A stretch of DNA of 64,000 nucleotides from Homalodisca vitripennis. Taxonomy: Eukaryota > Arthropoda > Insecta > Hemiptera > Cicadellidae. The stretch's first letter is position 1. Every line of letters starts with the position of its first letter. The DNA lies in assembly GCF_021130785.1 (NCBI RefSeq), contig NC_060211.1, forward strand, positions 27,885,001-27,949,000. The letters run 5' to 3'. Made by a program: the position numbers and the translations under genes. Below the pieces are notes generated by a model, which saw nothing but the letters and a program-made list of their open reading frames with translations, had not been told where the DNA came from and did no database searches. Shown here in pieces: positions 50,747 through 58,668 of the stretch.

Positions 50747-52498
50747 CTAATAAGTAGGCTATTTAATTTTCAGGTTATGGCCACTTTTATTGTTTTCTGA
50801 CGTTTTTTGTATTCATTTTCTAAGCATTTTTAGTAACCCCCAGGCTCTTGAGGTTGGCCTAGGGTAGGGTACGATAAGCGGACCCGGTTTTTTATATAGA
50901 AATTTGGGTACTTTGGGATTATACCGACCACACTAGTATGAAGAACACAAAAATAGAAATTTATAGAAACAAACATGATAGAACGAAAAAACAACTCTTC
51001 AATTACAAAATTACAAACTTACAAGCATTTCCAGGTATTGTGATCGCTGTTATCTTATCTTTCTCGAGAATCCTGATTACGGCAGGCCGCGCGGCATCAC
51101 GTGATTTGCACGGTACATCATTGCCTTTCCATTACAATTCAATTTATATTTCTGATTAGCCCCTCTAGAATTTGATATTTTACTGATAGGTACTATCTCG
51201 AGGGATGTTTTTCTTTCGTCGACATCAGCGCGGGGCAGCACCGAAGGTGCTGTCAATGCCCGCGCTGATGGCCGGAGGCACTCGCATTTTGGGTGGCGGA
51301 ATGTGATCAAGAATAAAAACAAGTTTTTAGTGTTTTTTTTAATAAAGAGTTTAGTTTGGTAAATGATTGTTTTTGTTGAATTTTTTGTGTTTGGAGAAAT
51401 GTAGAGGTAAAACACGGAAGTACAACAAAGCGATGCACCAGCTGAACGGGCGGCGAGACTGCAATCACGTTATCTACTAGACGCTCGACTTTGACCTCTG
51501 TCTGAGGATGGGGAGGGGTTTGCGATAAGACAATTCCTGTTTTATATTGACGAAATATTGTTCTACGCTAATCTAGTAATCAGTAGAAACGAAATGTGAA
51601 ATAACGATTCATGTCTGGGTGTGTGGTCGGTATAATCCCAAAGTACCGAAATTTGCAAACGATATTACTTAATCATAACCATCGATATAATCAATCGATA
51701 CTGATTAATTATTTTGAACTATTAACTTAAATAATCTATATCAACAGCTATAAACACTCTAAAATAATATTTTAATTTTACGTAAGTAATTCTGATTATT
51801 AATAATGGCAGTCAATTTTCGAAAAATACATGACGTTGCTTTTTCGTGGCTTCAACATGTTGGACTTGTGCGAACACAAAAATAAACATGCTACATAAAA
51901 TTTACGTATTGGTAGTGACAAAGGTATATCAAAACACGGTAGTGTTCTAGGGTTAATCTATTTTATCAGCATTATCTGTGGCCAATAGCTATTCTGCCTG
52001 TTCTGTGGCCAGAAAACGGCACTCATTACGCAACTACCGCAACACATTAACTTTGATACTCCGATTTAGTTTGGAAAATTATGTCTGTTTGAGTGTGGAT
52101 TATGTAAACAGTTAAAATAATAGTAATTTATTCATTTTTTTAATGGTATTTTTTTATTATCATGTAAAACCATGGAGGGTGTGAAAACTTCGTTATTTAT
52201 CATTTCCAACATTTCAAAACTCATATTTTCTAGTTCAAAAGAATACTAGCAATTGGTTAATAATGCTTAATATTTTGTTGATCCAGCAAAACTCATATTT
52301 TGTTAGTCCAGCCGTAAACTTCACATTTACCAATTAATATTATATGAATAAATATAGACGTTACTAAAAGCATAGGAGTATTCATACAATTCGATCATGT
52401 CTTTTCAATTCCACTAGCCTATAACTATACTTTTAAATAGATTAATACTTACCAAATACTGATCGCATAGATTTATCCATCAAATTTTGATCCCCCAT
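31653..52498 (-). CDS. CSTF2: Cleavage stimulation factor subunit 2 (CstF-64)
   Basis: Ten exons in 5' to 3' order: 52453-52498, 45699-45777, 44223-44392, 40857-41002, 40623-40730, 40181-40499, 37191-37296, 35098-35159, 34595-34752, 31653-31772. All have GT-AG borders and matching phases, giving 437 aa from [15 protein letters not shown] to AKSTQR. CstF-64 binds the GU-rich element downstream of poly(A) sites in the nuclear 3'-end processing complex. The RRM (about 12-90) has RNP2 VFVGNI (14-19) and RNP1 KGYGFCEY (53-60). The hinge that binds CstF-77/symplekin follows ([19 protein letters not shown], about 128-147). A Pro/Gly/Met-rich region with DPR repeats comes next. The last 39 residues ([19 protein letters not shown]) match the conserved C-terminal three-helix domain. 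The length is normal for insects. Confidence 0.97.
31943..32884 (-). mobile_element. Mariner deletion derivative in CSTF2 intron 9
   Basis: Terminal inverted repeats of about 28 bp begin CGAGGGGGTACCC on both sides, with TA at 31941-31942 and 32885-32886. It is 942 bp. The ends and the protein match the relic at 17645-18493. Confidence 0.93.
32003..32687 (-). pseudogene. Mariner transposase lacking its first catalytic block
   Basis: It starts [18 protein letters not shown], with an HTH region and [20 protein letters not shown]. The sequence then jumps at about VQRK straight to [13 protein letters not shown], so the region with the first Asp (TGDESW block) is deleted in frame. HDNAPAHT and [10 protein letters not shown] (second and third Asp) remain. 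A frameshift after CDFFFI moves the C-terminus ([13 protein letters not shown] to [11 protein letters not shown]) into another frame. It cannot make an active transposase. Confidence 0.9.
33072..33720 (+). mobile_element. Truncated piggyBac-like 5' piece
   Basis: Starts after TTAA (33068-33071) with CCTTTTGGGACTC. It contains an acidic ORF piece (33509-33604, [20 protein letters not shown]) like piggyBac N-termini. No matching right end was seen. Confidence 0.45.
33888..34459. mobile_element. piggyBac-like MITE in CSTF2 intron 9
   Basis: TTAA flanks (33884-33887, 34460-34463) and ends CCCTTTGACTGGTA and, reversed, CCCTTTGACTAGTA. It is 572 bp with no transposase block. Exon 9 of CSTF2 starts only about 135 bp beyond it. 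Confidence 0.82.
35265..35445. repeat. Degenerate tandem ATTGGAT motifs
   Basis: About four imperfect units contain CCRATACATTGGATATCCT followed by TTTATTCCTA or similar. The core CCAATAYATTGG is a near-palindrome. It lies in CSTF2 intron 7, about 105 bp downstream (transcript sense: upstream) of exon 8. Confidence 0.6.
35446..37190. other. CSTF2 intron 7, nothing recognised
   Basis: AT-rich and low in complexity. A palindromic CGTTGGACGTAC near 36091 recalls the motif cluster above, but no element boundaries could be drawn. Confidence 0.5.
37297..38578. other. CSTF2 intron 6, part before the Tigger element
   Basis: AT-rich. An 83-codon open frame on the - strand (38024-38275) matches nothing I recognise. 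Near 38460-38540 short protein-like pieces resemble a mariner HTH region but are too decayed to call. Confidence 0.4.
38579..39416 (+). mobile_element. Tigger/pogo-like deletion derivative
   Basis: TA flanks and ends CAGTAGAGTCCCGTTAATCC (left) and CAGTGGAGTCCCGCTAATCC (right, reversed). It is 838 bp. It retains the end of a pogo-type transposase on the + strand. A second copy, inverted and interrupted, is at 55734-61250. Confidence 0.9.
38868..39083 (+). pseudogene. Tigger/pogo transposase C-terminal fragment
   Basis: It reads [59 protein letters not shown] and a stop at 39081-39083. This matches the C-terminal tail of Tigger/jerky-type transposases. Both internal stops fit C-to-T changes of CAG and CGA. 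The catalytic core is absent. Confidence 0.75.
39417..40180. other. CSTF2 intron 6, part after the Tigger element
   Basis: Contains a possible mariner end (reverse of GAGGGTCATTCAGAAAGTAA, about 39730-39752) without a partner on the left. The rest is unremarkable. Confidence 0.35.
41045..42144 (+). mobile_element. Mariner relic in CSTF2 intron 3
   Basis: Ends AGGTGTGGCTATTAAACAAC (left) and AGGTTTGGCTATTAAATAAC (right, reversed). + strand fragments in order: [78 protein letters not shown]. These are the N-terminal, first-Asp and third-Asp regions of a mariner transposase, broken by many frameshifts and deletions. This is an old copy. Confidence 0.85.
42145..43291. other. CSTF2 intron 3 middle
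   Basis: AT-rich non-coding sequence; no element ends or coding blocks seen. Confidence 0.45.
43571..43684 (+). pseudogene. piggyBac transposase N-terminal stub
   Basis: Thirty-seven codons from [15 protein letters not shown] to HPNMCN then TGA. The acidic, Ser/Asp-rich start is typical of piggyBac transposases. The frame ends where a 22-bp tandem repeat begins. Confidence 0.6.
43674..43745 (+). repeat. 22-bp tandem repeat
   Basis: About 3.5 units of GTGTAATTGATGTACTATCT plus two bases, inside the piggyBac-like element. It interrupts the transposase stub. Confidence 0.9.
44590..44960 (+). repeat. Three ~163-bp diverged tandem units
   Basis: Each unit has the form AGAAAGTTTTATCAAAATCG followed by TACGTTTTTGAGGTACGGCC. 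The units start near 44591, 44755 and 44915 and drift apart from left to right. They adjoin the dispersed repeat at 44935-45235. Confidence 0.75.
44935..45235 (+). repeat. Dispersed repeat, copy 1
   Basis: This stretch recurs inverted at about 62715-63050. It includes a region of imperfect short repeats around GGTTCAGGAACTAGGTTAG and the shared GGATTCGTGTCAGAGGAT. No coding sequence or clear termini were seen. Confidence 0.75.
46208..47035 (-). mobile_element. Merlin-like element relic, left end plus transposase piece
   Basis: Starts GGGTAGGTAACGATAAGCGG, the same end as the copies at 50862 and 61443. The - strand keeps transposase pieces: [18 protein letters not shown] (about 46675-46750), then IIISDC, and [18 protein letters not shown]. 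The first resembles the VEIDESKFGKRK block of ISXO2/IS1595-type transposases, to which eukaryotic Merlin elements are related. Frameshifts and stops interrupt it. The right end is missing. Confidence 0.6.
47125..50373 (+). mobile_element. CR1/jockey-group LINE, damaged, in CSTF2 intron 1
   Basis: In order: the tail of ORF1 (47130-47529), an endonuclease region with an internal deletion, a reverse transcriptase, a C-terminal block, and a 3' tail ending in TCTATTG repeats (about 50355-50373). The 5' end is truncated. It is antisense to CSTF2. Tail repeats in place of poly(A) suit CR1-like elements. Confidence 0.88.
47548..50275 (+). pseudogene. LINE ORF2: endonuclease and reverse transcriptase, broken
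   Basis: The endonuclease starts [20 protein letters not shown] and VVLTEHGL. About 70 residues are missing between GGTAIFKQD and LGVYRPP near 47740-47760. [10 protein letters not shown] and SLSDHTGQL follow. A frameshift at about 48540 leads to [20 protein letters not shown]. The reverse-transcriptase ORF (48682-50049) has [45 protein letters not shown] and the catalytic YADDTVLV (about 49465). A last frameshift near 50040 precedes [20 protein letters not shown] and the stop at 50273-50275. The reverse transcriptase itself is uninterrupted, so the copy is fairly young. Confidence 0.9.
50709..50744 (+). repeat. Poly(T) tract
   Basis: About 35 consecutive T. It could be the reversed poly(A) tail of a retroposed sequence, but nothing recognisable lies to its right. 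Confidence 0.85.
50862..51890 (-). mobile_element. Merlin-like element copy, one end, split by a hAT-like insertion
   Basis: Begins GGGTAGGGTACGATAAGCGG and GTTTTTTATAT, then, after the insertion, resumes at 51648 with GAAATTTGCAAACGATAT. From there to about 51890 it matches the reversed right and middle parts of the copy at 61443-62633, including the residue of the HVGP coding block. The far end is missing. Confidence 0.75.
50907..51647. mobile_element. hAT-like MITE with 8-bp target duplication
   Basis: Ends GGTACTTTGGGATTATACCG, reaching about 27 bp of perfect inverted repeat, are flanked by GAAATTTG on both sides (50899-50906 and 51648-51655). Excision restores the Merlin-like sequence. 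It is 741 bp with no transposase block. An 8-bp duplication suits hAT, though P or Merlin also make 8-bp duplications. Confidence 0.8.
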
Positions 52499-53174
52499 TT
52501 TGCCGGCTTCACAACCAAACACAAATCTACAAGTCTTACTACAAAACTAAAATGTTTTTGAGTTTAGTGAGCAAATAAATAACTTGAAATAAAACAGATT
52601 GTTATAAAACTTTGTAAAGCTTATCTAATTCAGACTGAGTGGAGTTTCACATCTAACACAACACAATCAACCAAATATTGTGGTTCTTGGCAAAACCAAA
52701 CCGTAACAAAGTGAAAACAACACCTAGACTAACTACTGTACCGTACATAATATGAATAATCCAGCTGTAGTTCGTCCAGACCGTGAAGTTATCGTCCGTC
52801 TGTATTGTGTGCGTCAATATTGCAGTTATCAATCTGAAGGCGCTCACAAAAATTCAAAAACTGAGATAAATTGTATAAAACTAATTATTAAAAAGCGATA
52901 TTTCGATATTTCACAAAATCTACACAGTTTTTCGTATTTATTATTTTCCACAAAGAGTTCCCGTTAAATGTTAAATAAATAAAAATCCCAAATATATGAA
53001 ACTCAACCGTAGAAAATGTAACGTTAAATGGGCGTTCTCTACTAAAAGCCACTATTGAGACTAAACCAAACAAGTGCCCACAATAAACATTTGTACACAG
53101 ACGCTCTGTAAGCTTAATTTTAATATACGAACGTATATTATTATCAAGAATAATTCTTGATACTTTCGAAGAAT
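52499..53174. promoter_or_regulatory. CSTF2 5' leader and presumed promoter region
   Basis: Sequence immediately upstream of the CSTF2 ATG (52496-52498, context CAAAATGG). No intact TATA box or initiator could be assigned. Open frames on both strands here are short and unconserved in appearance. Confidence 0.3.
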
Positions 53175-53625
53175 TATTATCAATATTGGGACCCCTACTT
53201 TTTATTTGCTATCTTGGAGGTATAACCAAAAATATTAATCGAAGTAAAATGTGTATATATGCAGATGACACTAATATGGTAGTAACGGGCAATTCGAAAC
53301 GAAGAGATAGAGATTTCTGCCTATATTGAGCTTGCAGCCATTGAAGAATTATTAAAAAATCATAATCTGTTATTGAATTCAAAAAAATTCAATTTAGTAC
53401 GTTCTCGACAAAACAAAATCGGCACAAAATTCAACCATCACTTATAATTGGCAATGATCTCATAACACAAGAAAATTGTACCAATTTTTTAGGGTTAATC
53501 ATAGATGAACACCTTTCTTGGAATAAACATGTTAACAATGTATTATATAAAATTTCATCTGGAATCTACGCCTTACGGCGTATGTCAAAGATATGCGACC
53601 AAAGTGCTCTAAAAAAAAAAAAACA
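53175..53625 (+). pseudogene. Second LINE reverse-transcriptase fragment
   Basis: The + strand reads LSILGPLLFICYLGG, then MCIYADDTNMVVTGNSK, LLKNHNLLLNSKK, NFLGLIIDEHLSWNKHV and SSGIYALRRMSKIC. These are the reverse-transcriptase blocks from the conserved GPLLF through YADD to the thumb. Frameshifts lie near 53310 and 53420. It differs in sequence from the LINE at 47125-50373, so it is another family. An A-run follows at about 53613. Confidence 0.85.
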
Positions 53626-54592
53626 CAAGTAGCAGTCGTGGGACTGCCGATAGAAGTGAAAACGGAACTATTAAGTTGAGAGTAATTAAGAATACGTTAT
53701 AGTAGCAGTACATCTGTAATTGTAAATGTGACGCGTTTTTAATTTTCCAATTTTAAAATCCACGAAAAAATATTATCAAATAACTAGAAATCTATTTTAC
53801 CACGCTAGTAAGATAAATCTTATACCGTAATAATACTCATTTCATAATGAAGAGGTTAAATATTAAAAACATAATTAAAATTAATAATGCTAAATTTTAA
53901 ATACAAATATTCGTACAAATATTAAAAATGTTTAAAAATATATTCGTTGTTTTCATTATTCATTTATAAGTGAGTAAACACCGAGTGAACAACAGTGAGT
54001 TGAACACCGTTGTAAATAATACAGTTATTGCTACGGATAAAGTATATAATTGCAATAACAATTAAACCCACAATATTTTTAAAACTAATAAATTAGTTAA
54101 ATTAACTTGGTTCTTTCGTAAAGGTATTTTTATTGCACAATAAACTAATTTATTGAGTTAATACGGTATCAGTGAGCCAATGCGCCAACTACAGTTCCGG
54201 CAGAAACGTTCACTCATCACTTCATACGCTACTACAGGCTAAACTAAACTTCCAATAAAAAAATGGTAAATTACAAAAAAAATATTCATCTATTTTCACA
54301 CAACTTTCTCGCTGACAAATTTTCTCTGACCAAAAAATAAAACAATCCTCGCTTACTACTTTTTTCTTGTCATTGTAAACGCTATGTAAAATGTAAACAA
54401 TAATCAAAATTATTTCGAAATTTTTTTTAATATTTAAAAATGTAACCAATAGATTGCCAATATTAAGAGCTTTAATTTGACGCATCTTACAGAATTGTAC
54501 GACATTGGCTTCACTTTTAAATCGCGAGAGGAAGCCGTAAAGGTCACTGATTTTCGCAGTCTGTTTTCATACTCCGCCGGTACAGTTTTAAC
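53626..54592. other. AT-rich DNA, nothing recognised
   Basis: No supported ORF; an 87-codon frame at 54222-54485 (- strand) is low-complexity and unlikely to be a gene. Confidence 0.45.
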
Positions 54593-54690
54593 ACAGCGAG
54601 ACTGACTTTTTCATGCAGGTTAGTAGTACGCGGCCAAGTATACGGTTAAAAAACACAGCGAGACTGACTTTTTCATGCAGGTTAGTATCA
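54593..54690 (+). repeat. Direct repeat, ~58 bp apart
   Basis: ACACAGCGAGACTGACTTTT continuing to CATGCAGGTTAGTA occurs twice (54593 and 54652). This looks like a short tandem duplication. Confidence 0.85.
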
Positions 54691-54766
54691 TTAGCATGTC
54701 GGTGACGCGAACCGAGGATTTTACCCTCTACCAAAACGCTCTACGACTGCTACTGTTTTTTTTTTG

Positions 54767-55126
54767 TTACACAAGGCCTTTCGACGTCAAAGATGACATC
54801 GTCAAGTGTGAATCAACAATTTGAAACAATAATCAGCTGAATAAAACTTAATACAAGATTTGTTTCATTAAAAGTAAAAGAAAATAAATATTAATGTATG
54901 TATAAAAGTCTGGGTCAAAAAAGAATTTAGTTATATTTTAAAGGAAGGGTGAATTTTGAATCGGTCCAAAATCATTGTTTAATATTTTATCTTTATGTTT
55001 TATCTTAACGTATAATGTTCCATTAGCGTCGAGTTCGTGTTTATGGACTTGTTTCCATAAACAAGAAAAAACTGTTGATTCACACCTGACGATGTCATCT
55101 TTGATGTCGAAAGGCCTCGTGTGAGA
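54767..55126. mobile_element. Foldback/PLE-like repeat with ~55-bp inverted arms
   Basis: ACACAAGGCCTTTCGACGTC on the left is mirrored at 55070-55126 by the reverse complement, with a few differences. The arms continue through TGTGAATCAACA. The right arm contains CTGACGA and GAAA spaced as in a hammerhead ribozyme core, as found in Penelope-like retroelement repeats. No protein remains. Confidence 0.6.
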
Positions 55127-55314
55127 AAAATAAAATTATTCGATAATTGTCAGTTTTCTTTTATTAAATAATACAAAATAGTGTTTTCCAATAAGAAGAG
55201 CTCCTCAATGACAGAATTATGCCGTTTGATTATTTTCTGAAACAAAGTCAAATCTAACTAATAACTCAGGTTTTTAGATTGAATACAGTAATTTAGATTT
55301 ATATGTATACAGAT

Positions 55315-55530
55315 TCACGCTAATTTTAACTTGTACCGTAAACGGGCTGTCAAAGCGCTGTATGTAGAGAATTTGTCCTGCAAGTTTTTACCCGTTGGTA
55401 CTTCTGGGCATTTTAAGTTCGGGTTCATGTGTGGGTAATTTCGTAATAAATTTTGGCAACACTGCATCATATCCACATCCACATGGTAGCCGTTGTTGTA
55501 TGGCTCTCTTTCTCTTATAACCTCACTCAA
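55315..55530 (-). CDS. Unrecognised 71-aa ORF
   Basis: Begins MSEVIREREPYNNGYHVDVD and ends TARLRYKLKLA. The amino-acid composition is less biased than in surrounding spurious frames, with two Cys (MMQCCQNL). No domain was recognised. It could be an exon, a transposon remnant or chance. No donor or acceptor was assigned. Confidence 0.25.
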   Translation of the reverse strand: MSEVIREREPYNNGYHVDVDMMQCCQNLLRNYPHMNPNLKCPEVPTGKNLQDKFSTYSALTARLRYKLKLA

Positions 55531-55647
55531 AGTCGCTCAGGCTCAGCTAAAAACCTAAAAGTAGTGAATTTTAAGAAGTTCCTAGTGTAGTGGCTAGTAC
55601 TGTATGAGGTTTTAATATTTGTAGTTCTAGTTATATTCTGGTGTACA

Positions 55648-55671
55648 ATGGGAAAGAGACGGTCGAAAAAG
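55648..55671 (+). CDS. Candidate first coding exon (MGKRRSKK)
   Basis: ATG GGA AAG AGA CGG TCG AAA AAG followed directly by GTAAGAG, a good donor. A short basic start spliced at once resembles genes such as the elongation factor ELOF1, but this is only a resemblance. No second exon could be located; the next 5.5 kb is nested transposon. Confidence 0.25.
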
Positions 55672-57385
55672 GTAAGAGAGTGGTGGATCTGTTTTCAACC
55701 AATAGTTTTACTATTAGTAGATTTAGGATAGTACAGTGGAGTCCCGCTAATCCGAACAGGTCCAGGAGGAATTATTAAATTTATAACGATAATGAACAGT
55801 TATAGGAACTAATTACTTAAAAAATGAAAATGGGTGCATCATTTCGTATATAAACAAAGAAAACTTTAATTAAATAGACATACAGTATTTTATTAAAACA
55901 AATTGTGTATGGTACAGTACATAAATAATGAAGTTAAATACAGTACCAAATTGAAACTTATAGGTTAAGTATGAGTTAAATTACTGTATTAAGAAGTGAA
56001 ATCAAACAAAAATTGGACGTACAGTACTGATATTATTGAGTACAATATTAATTGTTAAAAGACATAAGTTCAGTTATTGCCTTCTGTCGCATTGAAGAGA
56101 GTTTATTGGATGACTCACATTGCTTAACAATAGAACTCTCACACTAAATAAGGTAAATGTGCTTAGTATTCGCAAAAACGTTTTATTTGTCAAGAAAATG
56201 CAACAGGGCATTTCCACAGAAACGTCAACCTCTACCAAAAAAAGTTTTTTTCATAAAATCCTATACAACTATATATTTTTTTAAAGCTCAAATACACCTT
56301 TATAAGAAACTGGTACTACATTTTCAAAATGAAGTTTGGCTGTTAAGTATGATAGCTTTAAACAAAAGTTTATTTCAATTTTTTTCAACAATTAGAAATA
56401 CGGTCCTAAACAAACAATGAAATAAATATACTTATTATAGAGATTTTAAAATTGAAACACTTATAGTTCAAAACCTTATAAAGTAAGCTAACTTTTGGTA
56501 TACTGACATAAAAAAAAATCCAAAAGTAAAAAAGAATTTGGATGTGTTGGAATATGGCTCACTTTTAATTTTACGTCCGACACCAAAAAAGTACGTTTAG
56601 TTTTCTGCTGAGTTACAAAATTTTTTTAAATACATGAAACTTTGGTTTTTAAACTAGCTTGTTATGTGCTTTAACAACATGCATTGAGAAAATAATTATC
56701 TTGCATACATAATTTTATAGACAGGTGTCGGACGTAAAATATTATTCCAACAATTGACTTACGTCCGACCCCTAATGCATTTGGTTCCCATAACAACCAT
56801 TAACAACAGCTAGGTCATACAAATATTTTACACTTGCCTTTTTACTAAGGTTTCTAACTTCTTAAGGTTTGGTTATGTAATGTTTTACACTTAATTAAAT
56901 TAATAAATTGTCGGTTATCTTTCTATACAATGACACATGAAAAAACTGTGAAAGGCTGAATGGGTATAATACCAATTAAAACCTTTAAATAAATTCCTCT
57001 TTGAAAAGGGAAGAAGAAGTAAAATGTTAGGTAGTTGTTTCTATTTCAGGTTATGTTACTTTATTTACTACACAGTAAATGAGTTCATTGTTAGAGAAGA
57101 AACTCACAACTCATCTCCAACCTGATTCCTTTCTACTTAATATCCAAATACAAAGGTAAGTCTAAATGCATATTCTTAATTCATTCTGTTAGTGTTTTTA
57201 TTGTGCAAAATATCAAACTGAGTAAATATTTAAATAATAATATAGATCTATATTAGAGTTTGACTTTTTCTAACCTCAAAGTAAAATTGTACCTTATGTC
57301 CACAAGTATATTAACAAAATTTTAGTATTTAGTTTAAAGAGGCAAACTTAAACCTTTTACTTAAATGCTTCGTGGATTTTTGCAG

Positions 57386-58289
57386 ATGCCGTTAACAAAT
57401 AAAGAAAAGATGGCCCACAGAAGAGAAAGACAGAAGGCTGACCCAGTAAAATATGCAGCTGCTTTGGAAAAAGATAGGTTGAGAAAAAAAGTGAATAGAC
57501 AAATATTCAAAGAATCAGCAACCGAAAAGGAAATGAAAGATTTCAAATGCAGAGAAGTACAGCGTGTTATGGGTTACTACTCTAAAAAAAAATCTTTACC
57601 ACATCAAGGTGGTCAGGACCCTGTGACTCCTGAGAAAGGTCAAGGCTCACCATTCAGCACTAGGCAGTCTTTAGGTAAAGCTGTTAAAAGAGCATCCAGA
57701 AGTCTTCCTAATTCACCACCAATTTGCTACAATAGCAAGTGAAAGAAACCCAAATATAATGGTAGCCTTCATTTCCAAAGAAGATGTACACAATTCATTC
57801 ACTGAAGTTGAAGAGATGTGGTATTCAGCAGTCCCAGTGCCAGATACTCATTCTGTGCACTACTGTGCAACTGTCACTGACCAGCGTTACATCATAGTTG
57901 GGGAGACTAGTACAGACCTTTCTATGAGAAAAGTAAGGATTTTAAAAGGACAAGCTTTTGATTCAGACAGCAGTGACGAAGATGAAATGGTGGAAGGAGA
58001 GCCAGTTCCTACTCTGCAAATAAATGATACTAAGCCTTTTGACTGGGTTGTAGTAAAGTACGAAGATGTGTTCTACCCAGGTGAGGTCAAACAAGTGAAG
58101 CTTGAAGAAAATGAAGTGGAAGTACAAGTAATGCATGTTTCAAAGACTGGCAAGTACTACTACTGGCCCAAAGATGAAGATTGCATTTCTTACCTATTAA
58201 AAGATGTCATAAAGAAAATTGGATCTCCGATTCCTTGCGAGGGAACTAGGGAGCAATATAAATTCAATGATAGTATTAATGTATATTAA
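57386..58289 (+). pseudogene. Element A protein, N- and C-terminal parts fused by deletion
   Basis: The ATG at 57386 directly follows a TTTTTGCAG acceptor. The N-terminal part (to about 57720) is highly basic (NKEKMAHRRERQKADPVKYA, EKDRLRKKVNRQ) and probably binds DNA. Near 57720 the frame changes, and the second part (from about 57725, in frame with the ATG at 57759) has VPVPDTHSVHYC, an acidic stretch (DSDSSDEDEM) and a C-terminal SH3/Tudor-like strand set (DWVVVKYEDVFYPGEVKQV, YYYWPKDEDCISY). I infer that the central catalytic region is deleted, because related insect proteins have several hundred residues between these parts, including the block seen in element B. Confidence 0.7.
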
Positions 58290-58668
58290 TTTTTTTGTCT
58301 TAACATCTTAAAAATGTCTATCACATGTTAAGTTAGCTAATAAAAATCGCATTAGTAGTTTAATCTTGTGTATTTTATTCTCTAGCATCTCAAATCCTTC
58401 TTTTTAAGTCAGACATTTTACGTCCGACGCCAAAAATTTTACGTCCGACACCAAACTTATTATTTTATTAATGAAAAAACCAGATCATCAATCCAATTAA
58501 AATGTTCATGTTTTTATAGCATATCTATTAGTGCACCACCACAATTTTTATTGCATGTCTAAGTGAAAAGAATGCATAGAGTTTTTAACATATCTTAAAT
58601 GAAGTCACCACTAACATTCTCAGCAGTTTACGTCCGACACCAGTGATATTTGAAGGGTTGAGTGGAAG

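Noticed and set aside
52752..52967. 71-aa + strand ORF upstream of CSTF2
   Set aside because: No conserved features; overlaps other short frames on the opposite strand in the presumed leader region.
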